Below, in pieces: positions 16,131 to 25,371 of a stretch of 34,905 bases of DNA. The stretch is taken from NCBI GenBank assembly GCA_002305575.1, contig DBPP01000037.1:64924-99828 (forward strand), in the 5' to 3' direction. Under the pieces are notes generated by a model. That model was not told where the DNA came from. It saw only the letters and a list, made by a program, of their open reading frames with translations, and did not search any database. Origin of the DNA: Ruminococcaceae bacterium UBA1417 (GTDB taxonomy: Bacteria; Bacillota; Clostridia; Oscillospirales; Acutalibacteraceae). The position numbers were made by a program, and so were the translations under genes. Position 1 is the stretch's first letter. Each line of letters opens with the position of its first letter.

Positions 16131-18470
16131 TTATTCTTCAAACAAAGAAGTGCGCGGCACTTTCCGAATCTTTCCTGCGCACAAATAGGCGAACAGAAGG
16201 AACAAAACCGTTACGACCATGCCCGGCAACAGTATTGTGATGATTCCCGGATGGGAAGAAAAATTACTGATGCCTTCTAGGCGCATGAGTACCGCTGTCA
16301 GCGGATCGGTGAGGAAAGCGCTGAGGATTGTTCCCAAAATACTGCCGAACAGAGCGATGATGCCGAACCGCAGTGCAAAAGAACGCCGCAACCGTCCGAA
16401 GGAAAAACCGAGGGCGCAATAGATTGTCAGATCTTTCCGCTCGGCGCGCAGGCATTTCTCCGCCGTGAGCAGTGTAGCCACCAGTACAAAGAGAAATACC
16501 ATGGTATAAAGGAAGACCATCAGCATCCGCATCGCCGAAAGAATGCCATAAAGCCCCGGCCACGAATTTTCATGCAGGTAGACATCCCCGCCATAGGTGT
16601 CGGAAAGCGCCTGCATAATCTCGGGCTGCAGGGAAGGATCGGCCAGAAAATAGTGGGTGCACCACATGGTGGGGGAATCCTCACCAATCCGATTGTATCC
16701 TTCCCGGTTCATGCCGATGTTCATGCCCATATCGTTGGCGCACTGGTAAATGCCGCTGACCACATATTCTCCGCCTCCAAGCGCCCCCGCCACGGTAACG
16801 GTGTCTCCCACGGAAACGCCTAAATCCGCCGCCACAAATTCCGTCAGTACCACTTCGTCCGCTTCCCGGCAGGTTTGCCCGGAGAGCAGGTGAAACCGTT
16901 CCGGCTGGGTGATGACATTTGCAGTCATATCCACTCCGTTTACAGATACGCTGGGCATGGCCAGATCATATGCATCGGTAATGACCGTATAGCCTTCAAT
17001 CGTCTGTTCTACATCCTCCATACCGGTTTCACCCATGGGTTGGGCGGCGATGTGCAGATCAGCCGGATTAAAGGCATCCATTAAGCCCTCGCCGTTCGGC
17101 CCCAGCCAGTCGTCGACCCGCCCCATGAGGGAAGCAAAAAATACCAGCAGCATCGCCACAAGGCAGGCTCCGACATAGCGCCGTTTCCCTGTGAGAAGCT
17201 GCCGCAAGGCCAGCCAGAAGGAAAGCCCCCTTTTTCGAACCGGCGCGACAACCCGCTTTTCGGTTTGGGATCTGCGTTTCCGGATGGCTTCCATCGGGGA
17301 GATCCGGGCGATTTTGCGGGTACGCAGCCAGACAAAGGCCATGAACAGCAACAGGATTGCCGCCAACACAGAAAGGCAGACGCCGGCTGGCAGAACGGAC
17401 GGGATCAAAAGGCCGGTGGTGGTTACCGTCATCCGGCAAACTACAGAAGAAACCGGAATGGACAGCAGCATCCCTGCCGCCATACCGAACAGGGTAAGAA
17501 GCAGGTATTGCAGCAGTTGGATCCTCCTTAATCGATTGCCAGTAAAGCCGATCGTCTTCATAATCCCCATATTGACGGTGTCCTGCCCGATGGTACTGCC
17601 GATGCTGTGGGAGAGTACCGCCACGGATGCCAGCAACAGAATCGCCACAAAGGCCAGAAGCAAGCTGGTAAACACATTCTGCAAGGTCAGCATAAAGCCG
17701 GAGATGGCGTCTTTGCTGTGTGTAAATTCCGTGTAGCTTTGCAGGCTGGTGCTTCCGTTGAGCAGGGCATTGAGCTGAGCTGCGGTTAATTCGCCGGACT
17801 GGGTGATATGGAGCATAAAGCCTTCCCGCGCAAGACCGTCCAAACCGGCGGCCTCAATCACTTCGGCAATCTTCTCATGATCCTGCTCGCAGATGAGAAA
17901 GCCCTTCATCCCGATCATGGTGCTTCCCATAAAGGGATCTTCATAAAAGCCGGCCACGGTAAAAGTCATATCTCTGCCGCTACGGGCGATGGGGAAGATG
18001 ATGGAATCCCCGGATTGAATGCCGAACATGGAAACCATAGAAGCAGGAACATAGATTTCCCCCGGCTGGATTTGTGCGGGAGCATCCCGATAGCCGGACA
18101 AACCGTCCGCAAAAAATTTGTAAGAGTACCGCTGCGGATCATAGGTAATCAGCTGCCCTTCGCTGTCGGATTCCTGCGCCCCGATTTCATACTCGGAAAA
18201 AATAAGGGACTGCACGCCGACAGAATCGACCGACTCCAAAGCGGCGATTTCCTCCGCCAAAGGCGTTGCGTCCGGTAGCCCGGATACCCATGCGGTGATA
18301 TCGCCATAGTGCAGTCGATCCATTTCGCTATTCACATACCGGATAGAATTGTTCCACACGGTCAGCACCGTTCCCAAAGACAGGGAAACCAGCAGAATCA
18401 GAATGCATATCCCGAGCGCGGTTCCCCGATGTGATTTGAGATTGGCTTTTAGTAACGTTTTGATTTCCAT
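16131..18470 (-). CDS. ABC transporter permease, FtsX family
   Basis: This protein of about 779 residues has two FtsX/MacB-type repeats. There is a membrane helix near the N-terminus (ALGICILILLVSLSLGTVL), a large extracytoplasmic domain, three helices (about 260-380), a further helix (CLVAMLLVFFASLMG), a second extracytoplasmic domain, and three final helices. Such permeases extrude lipids, peptides or antibiotics, or transmit force, rather than import solutes. Start 18470 follows AAGGAGG at an 11-base spacing. It pairs with the ATPase whose stop is 17 bases upstream, and is the last gene of operon A. Confidence 0.9.
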   Translation of the reverse strand: MEIKTLLKANLKSHRGTALGICILILLVSLSLGTVLTVWNNSIRYVNSEMDRLHYGDITAWVSGLPDATPLAEEIAALESVDSVGVQSLIFSEYEIGAQESDSEGQLITYDPQRYSYKFFADGLSGYRDAPAQIQPGEIYVPASMVSMFGIQSGDSIIFPIARSGRDMTFTVAGFYEDPFMGSTMIGMKGFLICEQDHEKIAEVIEAAGLDGLAREGFMLHITQSGELTAAQLNALLNGSTSLQSYTEFTHSKDAISGFMLTLQNVFTSLLLAFVAILLLASVAVLSHSIGSTIGQDTVNMGIMKTIGFTGNRLRRIQLLQYLLLTLFGMAAGMLLSIPVSSVVCRMTVTTTGLLIPSVLPAGVCLSVLAAILLLFMAFVWLRTRKIARISPMEAIRKRRSQTEKRVVAPVRKRGLSFWLALRQLLTGKRRYVGACLVAMLLVFFASLMGRVDDWLGPNGEGLMDAFNPADLHIAAQPMGETGMEDVEQTIEGYTVITDAYDLAMPSVSVNGVDMTANVITQPERFHLLSGQTCREADEVVLTEFVAADLGVSVGDTVTVAGALGGGEYVVSGIYQCANDMGMNIGMNREGYNRIGEDSPTMWCTHYFLADPSLQPEIMQALSDTYGGDVYLHENSWPGLYGILSAMRMLMVFLYTMVFLFVLVATLLTAEKCLRAERKDLTIYCALGFSFGRLRRSFALRFGIIALFGSILGTILSAFLTDPLTAVLMRLEGISNFSSHPGIITILLPGMVVTVLFLLFAYLCAGKIRKVPRTSLFEE

Positions 18471-18487
18471 AAAAAGTCCGGCCTCCT

Positions 18488-19243
18488 TCACCAAGATAGA
18501 GCGGTAAGCCATGCATTGACTTTTCCTTCCCGGTCTTTAGCCGTTTGTGCATCAAAAGGCGGCAGAGCGATTTCATCCAGAATCTTTCCATCCTCCAGAT
18601 ACAGGATGCGGGTTCCCCGGATAGCGGCTTTCACATCGTGTGTCACCATCAGGATGCTCTGTCCCTCCCGGTTTAAGGAAGTGAGCAGATCGAGGACTTC
18701 CTCACTGTTTTTCCGGTTGAGTGCCCCGGTGGGTTCATCTGCGAAAAGCAGGCCGGGCTGGTTGATCATGGCTCTTGCCATGGCAGCCCGTTGAGCCTCG
18801 CCGCCGGAAGTCTGAGAAGGCAGGCGGTCTTTTGCCTTCTCCACATGCATCCTGGCAAGCAAAGATTCCGCCCTTTGACGGACTTCCTTTTCGGATTGAT
18901 CCTTTTCCAGATATCCGGCTACGGCCACATTCTCAAACAAAGTGAGATTGCTCACCAGACAAGTTTGCTGAAAGACGAAGCCAAACTCGCTTGCCCGCAG
19001 CGCTGCCATCTTTTTTTCAGAAAAGGAACGCAACTCCCGCTCTTTGAAGAAAATCTGTCCGGAGCTGATGGCGTCCATGCCGCTGAGGGCATAAAGCAAA
19101 GTGGATTTTCCGGCTCCGGAGGGCCCCATGATGACGGTAAAATCCCCGGTGTAGATTGCCAGATCAATATGATCCAAAACCGGTTCCTGTGTGCCGGGGG
19201 AGTTTTTGACGACGCCTTTTGCTGTAAGCAGCGCTTCTCTCAT
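18488..19243 (-). CDS. ABC transporter ATP-binding protein (MacB/LolD type)
   Basis: This 251-residue nucleotide-binding subunit has Walker A GPSGAGKST, Q-loop FVFQQT, signature TSGGEAQR, Walker B LLFADEPTGAL and H-loop VTHD. The ADEPTGAL sequence is typical of ATPases that work with FtsX-like permeases, in line with its partner downstream. The ATG overlaps the stop of the PaaK-like gene (ATGA), so translation of the two is coupled. Together with the permease it forms an export or extraction system energised in the cytoplasm. Confidence 0.94.
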   Translation of the reverse strand: MREALLTAKGVVKNSPGTQEPVLDHIDLAIYTGDFTVIMGPSGAGKSTLLYALSGMDAISSGQIFFKERELRSFSEKKMAALRASEFGFVFQQTCLVSNLTLFENVAVAGYLEKDQSEKEVRQRAESLLARMHVEKAKDRLPSQTSGGEAQRAAMARAMINQPGLLFADEPTGALNRKNSEEVLDLLTSLNREGQSILMVTHDVKAAIRGTRILYLEDGKILDEIALPPFDAQTAKDREGKVNAWLTALSW

Positions 19244-20607
19244 ACAGCTTCCTCCATTTCCATTTTTTCAGATGAGACAATGAGCGGCTTTTTTCCTGTT
19301 TGGGGATTGGGTAGTATCGCGGCCACAAAGCGCACGGAAAACTGTACATAATCCAGATGCTTTTCCCGCAGGATCCCGCTCATTTGCCGGAGCATTTCCG
19401 ACGCAATCCCAGCCCTGTGCGCTTCGCAGTCGGCTTCTGCCAGCATTTCAAACGCATCCGGTGCAGTCTGCCGGAACTGATAATCCCGAAGCCCCTCGAT
19501 GCAAAAGCCCTCCACAGCCAGCGGATGCAGGAAATCGCGGTGCCCTTTTCCATCTTCAAACCACAAAAGATCCTCGTTTCGCCCCAGTAAAATTTCCGCC
19601 CTTGTGAACGGGCTGCCCTTTATGGGCGATTTGATCGTAAGGTGGTCGGATATCCGGTAGCGGATGAGCGGCTGGGCAAAGTTATACAGGCTCGTTAGGT
19701 ACATGACACCGTTTTCCACTTCGACCACATTCAAATCATCAAACAGCAGCATGCCGTCTTCCATCCCGGTTTCTACACCGAGTGCCAACGATTCGCTGGC
19801 CCCGTAGATGTTGATAACGGGGCAATGGAAGTTCTTTTCGAGGAAGCTGCGCAGGCCGCTGCTTAAAGGCTCCCCACAGGAAATGACCCGCTTGATCTGC
19901 GCCTGCACGTTACCTGCCTCCACCAGTTCTGCCAGAATCTTAATGGCGGACGGATAGCCGATGATGATGTTGGGCCGGAATTTTCGGACGTTGTCGATCC
20001 AATCCTTCAGGGGAGTTTTGATGTCCAGATACATCTGCTTGGCGCCTACGCCGTCAATGCCGTCGCCTACAGCCATAGCGCCTCCGTAGCGCCCGTCCGT
20101 GGCAGCGATGTAAATGATCCGGGGCCTCCCGACCAGCAGACGCAAAATCTGCGGTATGATCATGTCCCATAGGGCGCCCCGAATGATTCCCAGCAGCATG
20201 GCGTGCCAAGCCGTCTCATCATAGATAAAATACCCGGGCTTTCCCGTGCTGCCGGAGGAGTGAACCACATGGTACTTTTCCAGATAAGGCTTGCGGTCCG
20301 CCTGCGTCTGGGCGTCAAATTTCCGCAGTTCTGCCTGGTGCAGATCCGATACGGTGATGAGCTCGTCAAAGTGCTTCATCAAAATCGTTTTATCCATGGC
20401 GGGAAAAGCGGAGAGAGGCAGTGTGTCGAGCTGGTTTTCCGTGATGCCGGACTTTTCAAAGGTACGGCGATAAAAAGCGGAGTGATCCCAAGCGAAATGG
20501 AGCAGAGCCCGCAGTTTTTTGTCCTGCAATTCCTTCATTTGCGTTTCTGACAGACGGCTGTTTTTCATCAGCCCAAACAGATCCACAAGCGTTTTCAGAA
20601 CACCCAT
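19240..20607 (-). CDS. PaaK-like adenylate-forming enzyme (phenylacetate-CoA ligase family)
   Basis: This 455-residue protein has the adenylate-forming signature SSGSTGKP (117-124), the YGASES motif (268-273) and RYRISD (316-321) at the position of the usual YRTGD. It has a PaaK-like C-terminal domain. It would activate a carboxylic acid as an acyl-AMP and pass it to CoA or another acceptor; the acid is unknown. The family includes phenylacetate-CoA ligase, coenzyme F390 synthetase and enzymes of secondary metabolism. The strong AGGAGG start lies 15 bases after the amide-hydrolase stop, and it overlaps the ABC ATPase by four bases. An activating enzyme in an ABC exporter operon is unusual. 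Confidence 0.87.
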   Translation of the reverse strand: MGVLKTLVDLFGLMKNSRLSETQMKELQDKKLRALLHFAWDHSAFYRRTFEKSGITENQLDTLPLSAFPAMDKTILMKHFDELITVSDLHQAELRKFDAQTQADRKPYLEKYHVVHSSGSTGKPGYFIYDETAWHAMLLGIIRGALWDMIIPQILRLLVGRPRIIYIAATDGRYGGAMAVGDGIDGVGAKQMYLDIKTPLKDWIDNVRKFRPNIIIGYPSAIKILAELVEAGNVQAQIKRVISCGEPLSSGLRSFLEKNFHCPVINIYGASESLALGVETGMEDGMLLFDDLNVVEVENGVMYLTSLYNFAQPLIRYRISDHLTIKSPIKGSPFTRAEILLGRNEDLLWFEDGKGHRDFLHPLAVEGFCIEGLRDYQFRQTAPDAFEMLAEADCEAHRAGIASEMLRQMSGILREKHLDYVQFSVRFVAAILPNPQTGKKPLIVSSEKMEMEEAV

Positions 20608-20622
20608 CCTTCACACCTCCTG

Positions 20623-21759
20623 CTATTGCTCCAGCCGGAAGGTGTAATTCCGGCCATAGTTTTGCCGGTGATAATATCTTGCTTCGCCGTCAGACAGGTT
20701 CATGACAATGCTCCATTCGGTGGATTCGAATTCCCCGAAATTATCCTTGCTCACGCTGTCCAGAGCGTCCCGAACATCTTCCATTTCCATATGAGGGGTT
20801 TCTTCCAGCTGACTGCTCAGGATGTCATACCGCTTGTGGGACTGTTCCGTTCCGATCCCCTGCTTTTCGCCTTCCGCCAGGTAGAAGTTTGTCAGCACCG
20901 GCGTTTCGGTGACAATCATTTCATTGTTCACATATTCCACTGCCACACTGCGGCCGGTGGAATCCGCTATGGCGAAATGGATCATCATCCCCATAGAACT
21001 GTGAAGATCATGCTGCCCGAGCAGCTCCAGAGCTTCCTCTACGCTCCCGGCCTTATCCAACAACAGGCGGATCGCTGTGGTGGTGGTGATGTCTGGCTTG
21101 TCTGTATGCTGCTCGATGGCGGCGCTGTCCTGAATCATGTTGACGGATACCGCCAAGCCGGCTTCATTCATCCCGTCCAGTGGAGCATAGAGGGCGGCCA
21201 GTGTTTTTACTTCATTCAGATCGAGCGCCATGCCCACCATGCCGCTGCCCACATTCTGCATGATAAAATCCATGTTGACGGTGGAAAGAGAGGCATATCC
21301 ATTTTCGGGATGGGCTTCGACCACCATGGCCGCACAGTTCTGCCAGTCAAAATTACGGCCAAACTGGGCGTTTCCCTGCGGGCTCTGTACGGCAATGGTG
21401 CTGCATCCAAAAACATCTCCCCATAAATCGCCCAGGTCTAAACCAGAGAGCAGATTCTCGGCAAGGTATGCGACCACCTCCGCATCAGAAGAAGCGCCAC
21501 CCTGTGAGAGAAAATCGTCAAAGCCGTAATCTCCGTCGTACCTGACGGCAGACAATCCATCCTCCAATTCAATAATTTCTGAAGTGGGGGAGATCAAATT
21601 CAGGGTTTCCTCGTCCGGTAAATTTTGGGTGTTGCGACTACGCTCTGTAGTTTGCAATGGACGATCACTTCTTCCCGTACATCCGGATAGCACGATGGTG
21701 ATAACCAGCAAGAAGGAAAGGCAGAGCACGATTGCCATTTTTGAGCGGTTATGGCTCAT
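20623..21759 (-). CDS. Lipoprotein Ntn amide hydrolase (choloylglycine hydrolase-like)
   Basis: This 378-residue protein starts with a signal peptide and the lipobox VLSGC (Cys 27). It then has about 90 residues of pro-region and a linear amide C-N hydrolase domain. FGCSTIAV places the presumed nucleophile at Cys119; Arg135 and Asp138 in GRNFDW keep the spacing of bile salt hydrolase Cys2, Arg18 and Asp21 (+16 and +19). GMNEAGLAVSVNM (196-208) gives the conserved Asn region. The nucleophile must be freed by cleavage before Cys119 for normal Ntn catalysis. The family cleaves bile salts, penicillin V, N-acyl homoserine lactones and other amides; the substrate is unknown. AAAGGAGG sets the start at 21759. 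First gene of operon A, divergent from LysR. Confidence 0.87.
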   Translation of the reverse strand: MSHNRSKMAIVLCLSFLLVITIVLSGCTGRSDRPLQTTERSRNTQNLPDEETLNLISPTSEIIELEDGLSAVRYDGDYGFDDFLSQGGASSDAEVVAYLAENLLSGLDLGDLWGDVFGCSTIAVQSPQGNAQFGRNFDWQNCAAMVVEAHPENGYASLSTVNMDFIMQNVGSGMVGMALDLNEVKTLAALYAPLDGMNEAGLAVSVNMIQDSAAIEQHTDKPDITTTTAIRLLLDKAGSVEEALELLGQHDLHSSMGMMIHFAIADSTGRSVAVEYVNNEMIVTETPVLTNFYLAEGEKQGIGTEQSHKRYDILSSQLEETPHMEMEDVRDALDSVSKDNFGEFESTEWSIVMNLSDGEARYYHRQNYGRNYTFRLEQ

Positions 21760-21798
21760 GTTGAAGCCTCCTTTGTACACTTTTCTTTTTACAATCCC

Positions 21799-21856
21799 AG
21801 TATAACTCTCACTCAATAACATATCAAATACTTATTCTTTATTGCTTTTCATAATT
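21799..21856 (-). promoter_or_regulatory. Promoter of amide-hydrolase operon with putative LysR box
   Basis: On the minus strand TTGATA (21827-21822), a 17-bp spacer and TATACT (21804-21799). The 36-base element 21821-21856 begins ATATCAAATACTTAT and recurs before the SDR operon. It reaches into the -35 of the divergent LysR promoter, so one bound LysR protein could activate the operon and repress its own gene. Confidence 0.82.
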
Positions 21857-21883
21857 GACATTTATATAAAGTTACGCTATACT
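21855..21883 (+). promoter_or_regulatory. lysR-type gene promoter
   Basis: TTGACA (21855-21860), a 17-bp spacer and TATACT (21878-21883), followed by AGGAGG and the LysR ATG. It is nearly consensus and overlaps the edge of the putative LysR box. Confidence 0.8.
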
Positions 21884-21903
21884 GAGGGCAGGAGGTGCGT
21901 TTG

Positions 21904-22794
21904 ATGGAGTTTCGCCTATTGGAATATTTTTTGGCGGTCGCTAGAGAGCAGAACATTACCGCGGCGGCAGAGTCGCTGCATATCTCTCAGCCAGCCTTAT
22001 CCACACAGCTCAAAGCATTGGAAACAGATCTTGGAAAACAGCTTCTCATCCGCGGCGTAAAAGGTTCCCGCAAAGTCATATTGACAGAAGAAGGAATGAT
22101 CCTGCGAAAACGTGCGGAAGAAATAGTCTCGCTGATGAGGCGTACCGAAGAGGAGATTACCCGTTCTGGCGAGACCATCGTCGGGGATATTTATATTGGC
22201 ACAGGAGAAACAGATGTGATCCGCCTGTTTGCTCAGGCTGCAAAAAAACTGCAGGAAATACATCCGGATATTCACTACCATATCTCCAGCGGCAACGCGG
22301 AGCATGTGCTCGAATACCTGGATAAAGGGTTGATTGACTTTGGATTGCTCTTCAGCCAGATCGATTCGCAAAAATATGAGGCTATCCCTGTACCTGTAAA
22401 AGACAGCTGGGGAGTCCTGATGCGCAGGGATTCTCCCTTGGCAGAAAAAGAGAATATCTGTCCTGAGGATTTATGGGACAAGCCCTTGATTGTTTCTCAC
22501 CAGAGAGGCGATGACAGCTATCTTGGACAATGGCTCAAAAGGGAAATATCCAAACTGAATATTGTGGCCACCTATAATCTCGTGTTCAACGCTTCTCTTC
22601 TGGTAGACGAGGGACTGGGTTATGCGCTGTGCTTTGACAAACTCATCAACACGCACGGAAGCAATCTTTGCTTTCGCCCGTTTTCTCCCCGGTTAGAAGC
22701 GCGAGGTTTTATCGTCTGGAAGAAATATCAGGTGTTCTCTAAAGCAGCAAACGTCTTTTTACAATACCTGCGTGAACGGATAGATGAAAGTTAA
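21904..22794 (+). CDS. LysR family transcriptional regulator
   Basis: This 296-residue protein has the LysR helix-turn-helix at the N-terminus (FRLLEYFLAVAREQNITAAAESLHISQPALSTQLKALE), a linker helix and a two-lobed substrate-binding domain (from about residue 90). ATG 21904 is chosen because AGGAGG lies eight bases before it; a GTG at 21895 would overlap that site. It is divergent from operon A, and its promoter shares DNA with the conserved 36-base box. It is the most likely regulator of both operons that carry the box. The inducer is unknown. Confidence 0.93.
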   Translation: MEFRLLEYFLAVAREQNITAAAESLHISQPALSTQLKALETDLGKQLLIRGVKGSRKVILTEEGMILRKRAEEIVSLMRRTEEEITRSGETIVGDIYIGTGETDVIRLFAQAAKKLQEIHPDIHYHISSGNAEHVLEYLDKGLIDFGLLFSQIDSQKYEAIPVPVKDSWGVLMRRDSPLAEKENICPEDLWDKPLIVSHQRGDDSYLGQWLKREISKLNIVATYNLVFNASLLVDEGLGYALCFDKLINTHGSNLCFRPFSPRLEARGFIVWKKYQVFSKAANVFLQYLRERIDES

Positions 22795-23499
22795 AAAACA
22801 TCGGGAACGATAAAAAATTGCTGCGCGCCGGTCCCTTGCATTTTCTGCCAATATGCTTATTTCGCAAATTTCTGAAGTAAAAATCCCCGCTGTTCTGTTG
22901 TCAGCCTGTCGCTTTCCGATTTCGCTTGCAGACATAGTTCATCCGCTTGACCTTCACGGATCGATCAGCATACGATCGAAGCGTCCGGCGTTTTGAAAGC
23001 GTGTGAATCGGTAGATTCAACGATTTGTGGAGAAACGCCCGAAAATGAACGGCACTCTATTTGCTAGACAGTAGGGTATACGGAATCGTGGACCGGTCCT
23101 GTAAAAATGGGCAATAGACGAAATCCCCCCTGACGTAGAAAAAATAAACTACGTCAGGGGGGATTTCCATGCGTAAGCAAAACTGTACGCATATGCAGGC
23201 ATGGCTTCGAGAGATAAGGGCGAGGGTAGAGGATGAAAAACGCAACGGGAAGTTGCAGCGTATTGGGGACGCAAAGATAAATATGTGCGGTAAAAGAGCT
23301 TCTGAAACGACAGAGACGTAAACCGGGGAAACTGAAAGCAGGAATTCTCCCCCGGCCATAAGGACGGTCCAGATACGCGGCAAAAGTGGTAAAAGCAGGC
23401 TTTTGACACATAATTTTTGCGCTTGTCCAAAGGTATAGATTTTGAAAAATCCTCAGTACTTTCGGCTTTGGTTTGGGAATGCTCGGTTGAATTCGACCG
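22795..23499. other. About 700 bases without a convincing gene
   Basis: It lies between the LysR gene and the 3' end of the ABC exporter operon. The only clear structure is the perfect inverted repeat at 23121-23166. A 50-codon frame (ATG 23169 to TAA about 23321, MRKQNCTHMQAWLRE at its start) follows the repeat directly but has no ribosome binding site and no recognised similarity. Overlapping minus-strand frames look like chance openings. Confidence 0.5.
23121..23166. repeat. Perfect 18-bp inverted repeat, A-rich loop
   Basis: AAATCCCCCCTGACGTAG (23121-23138) and its exact reverse complement (23149-23166) enclose ten bases, AAAAAATAAA. It has a GC-rich stem without a following T run in either direction. 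It may be a terminator variant shared by the LysR and ABC transcripts, which converge here, or a mobile-repeat remnant. Confidence 0.75.
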
Positions 23500-25371
23500 C
23501 TACGTCGTGTAATACTGCGCCTGTGCATTCCAAAGCTCAAAATATTTGCCTTCTGTGTCGGCCACAAGATCCTCATGCGCGCCCATCTGTACGACGGATC
23601 CATGGTCAAATACCGCGATTTCATCACAGAATTTGCAGGAGGAAAGCCGATGTGAAATGTAAATGGCGGTTCTGTCCCCGACAATCTCATTGAATTTGGA
23701 GTAGATCTCCGCTTCGGCGATGGAATCAAGCGCTGCGGTCGGCTCATCGAGAATGATGAACGGCGCGTTTTTGTAGATGGCCCGGGCGATGGCAATTTTT
23801 TGCGCTTCACCGCCGGAGACGTTGACGCCGTGCGCACAGTAATCCTTGTACAGATAGGTCCGAATTCCGTCGGGCATTTGGTCCATACGTGCGTTGAATC
23901 CCGCCTTTCGCAAACAATCCACAACCAACGGCGCATCGTAATTGGAGCGCGATGCGACATTTTCCCCAAGCGTCAGCGCAAACAGCTTGAAATCCTGAAA
24001 GACCACGGAGAAAATCATCAGATAGTCTTGATATCTGTATTTGCGGATGTCAATGCCATTGAGCAAAATGACGCCTTCTGTCGGATCGTACAGGCGGCAC
24101 AGCAGCTTGATGAAGGTGGTTTTACCGCTGCCGTTCATGCCGACAACGGCGAGGCGCTCCCCAATTTTAAACTTCATATTCACATGACGGAGCGCAAAGG
24201 TATTAGAACCGGGATATTGGAAGGAGACATCGCGAAATTCGATTTCGTAATTCCGGTCGCTGCGCTTTTCTACCGTCAGGCTGCCTTGATACATCGTGTT
24301 GGGAATATCCAGAAACGCAAATACGGGCGTGAGAAAAGCCGCGTTTATCTTCATGTTGCCGATTGTGGAAATAAGCTTGGATATACCGCCGGAAACCTTG
24401 GTGATAGAAGAGACATACTGCGTGACCATGCCGACGCCAAAAGCCCCGGCCCACGCTTTCAGGCCGACAAACAGAAAGGCAATGCCTGTAAACAAAACCG
24501 AAACAGCCGAAGAAGCGGCAGCGAGCAGGCCCTCTGGGCCTTTGGCATATTGTGCAAAAATCCCTTTTGAAGCGAAGGTGGATTCTTTGTTGCGGTTGTA
24601 TTTGTCGCAGAACAAGTCCTGGCGATACACTCTTACATCGGCCGCAAGCTCCCGGTTGTGACCGAGAAAACCAAAGTAGCTGAACAGGCGGTTTCCAAGT
24701 CTGTGTTCCTGCGCATATTTTGTCCGGTAACGACCGGCCTTGTTGGTCAGGACTGGCGCCAGACAGGTGATCAGGAGCATCACAAGAACAACGAGCGCGG
24801 TTGACAGGGGATGGTTCAAAAGGGCATAACGTCCGGCTGTTTCCGGTACACGGCTTGTAAACAGGGTGATGGTCAGGGCCATACCGCCGAGCACCGTAAA
24901 CGCAGCGGACACAAGCTCTTCACAATGCAGGATAACCTGCTGCAATCCCCAGCCGCCCCCGTTTTGATTTTGGTGGATTAACGAAAGTAGCTCGTGGGTC
25001 TTCGTATCCTCTATGCGGTCAAAATCCATATCGAGCAGCTTCCGGGAGAAAATCTGTTCACACTTAAAATACAGACCTGCACTTTGCGCGTTCTTCCACC
25101 GCGTCAGCCAGGCAGATACCAAAGCGATGAGGGCCGAGGAAGCCAGCGTAATCAGAACCAGGCCTTGAAGGATTTTTTCATCTTTGCCAGTGGAAAGCGC
25201 CTCTATGATGCGCGCAGATAAATAAATGATTCCGTATGGCGTCAGTACATTCCAGATGACGGAGAGGAGCTTGGACAAAATCATCTGCGGATGGGCTTTG
25301 TACAGCAGGGAAAGGGCGCGGCAATTCAAATGGAAAGCGGTGCTCCACGATATTTTCTGCGCATCTTTCAT
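23500..25371 (-). CDS. ABC exporter half-transporter (permease-ATPase), subunit 2
   Basis: This 623-residue type IV exporter has six membrane helices (about 25-330), then a nucleotide-binding domain with Walker A GMNGSGKTT, signature VSGGEAQK, Walker B FIILDEPTAALD and H-loop ISHR. Its ATG overlaps the stop of the preceding exporter gene by four bases (ATGA), so the two probably form a heterodimer. Substrates of the family include peptides, lipids and drugs. The stop is TAG. No peptide precursor or peptidase C39 domain was seen, so export of a bacteriocin is only a guess. Confidence 0.92.
   Translation of the reverse strand: MKDAQKISWSTAFHLNCRALSLLYKAHPQMILSKLLSVIWNVLTPYGIIYLSARIIEALSTGKDEKILQGLVLITLASSALIALVSAWLTRWKNAQSAGLYFKCEQIFSRKLLDMDFDRIEDTKTHELLSLIHQNQNGGGWGLQQVILHCEELVSAAFTVLGGMALTITLFTSRVPETAGRYALLNHPLSTALVVLVMLLITCLAPVLTNKAGRYRTKYAQEHRLGNRLFSYFGFLGHNRELAADVRVYRQDLFCDKYNRNKESTFASKGIFAQYAKGPEGLLAAASSAVSVLFTGIAFLFVGLKAWAGAFGVGMVTQYVSSITKVSGGISKLISTIGNMKINAAFLTPVFAFLDIPNTMYQGSLTVEKRSDRNYEIEFRDVSFQYPGSNTFALRHVNMKFKIGERLAVVGMNGSGKTTFIKLLCRLYDPTEGVILLNGIDIRKYRYQDYLMIFSVVFQDFKLFALTLGENVASRSNYDAPLVVDCLRKAGFNARMDQMPDGIRTYLYKDYCAHGVNVSGGEAQKIAIARAIYKNAPFIILDEPTAALDSIAEAEIYSKFNEIVGDRTAIYISHRLSSCKFCDEIAVFDHGSVVQMGAHEDLVADTEGKYFELWNAQAQYYTT

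Noticed and set aside
23057..23969. Overlapping minus-strand frames in and near the gene-free stretch
   Set aside because: They read through the perfect inverted repeat or out of frame into the ABC gene, with no family resemblance.
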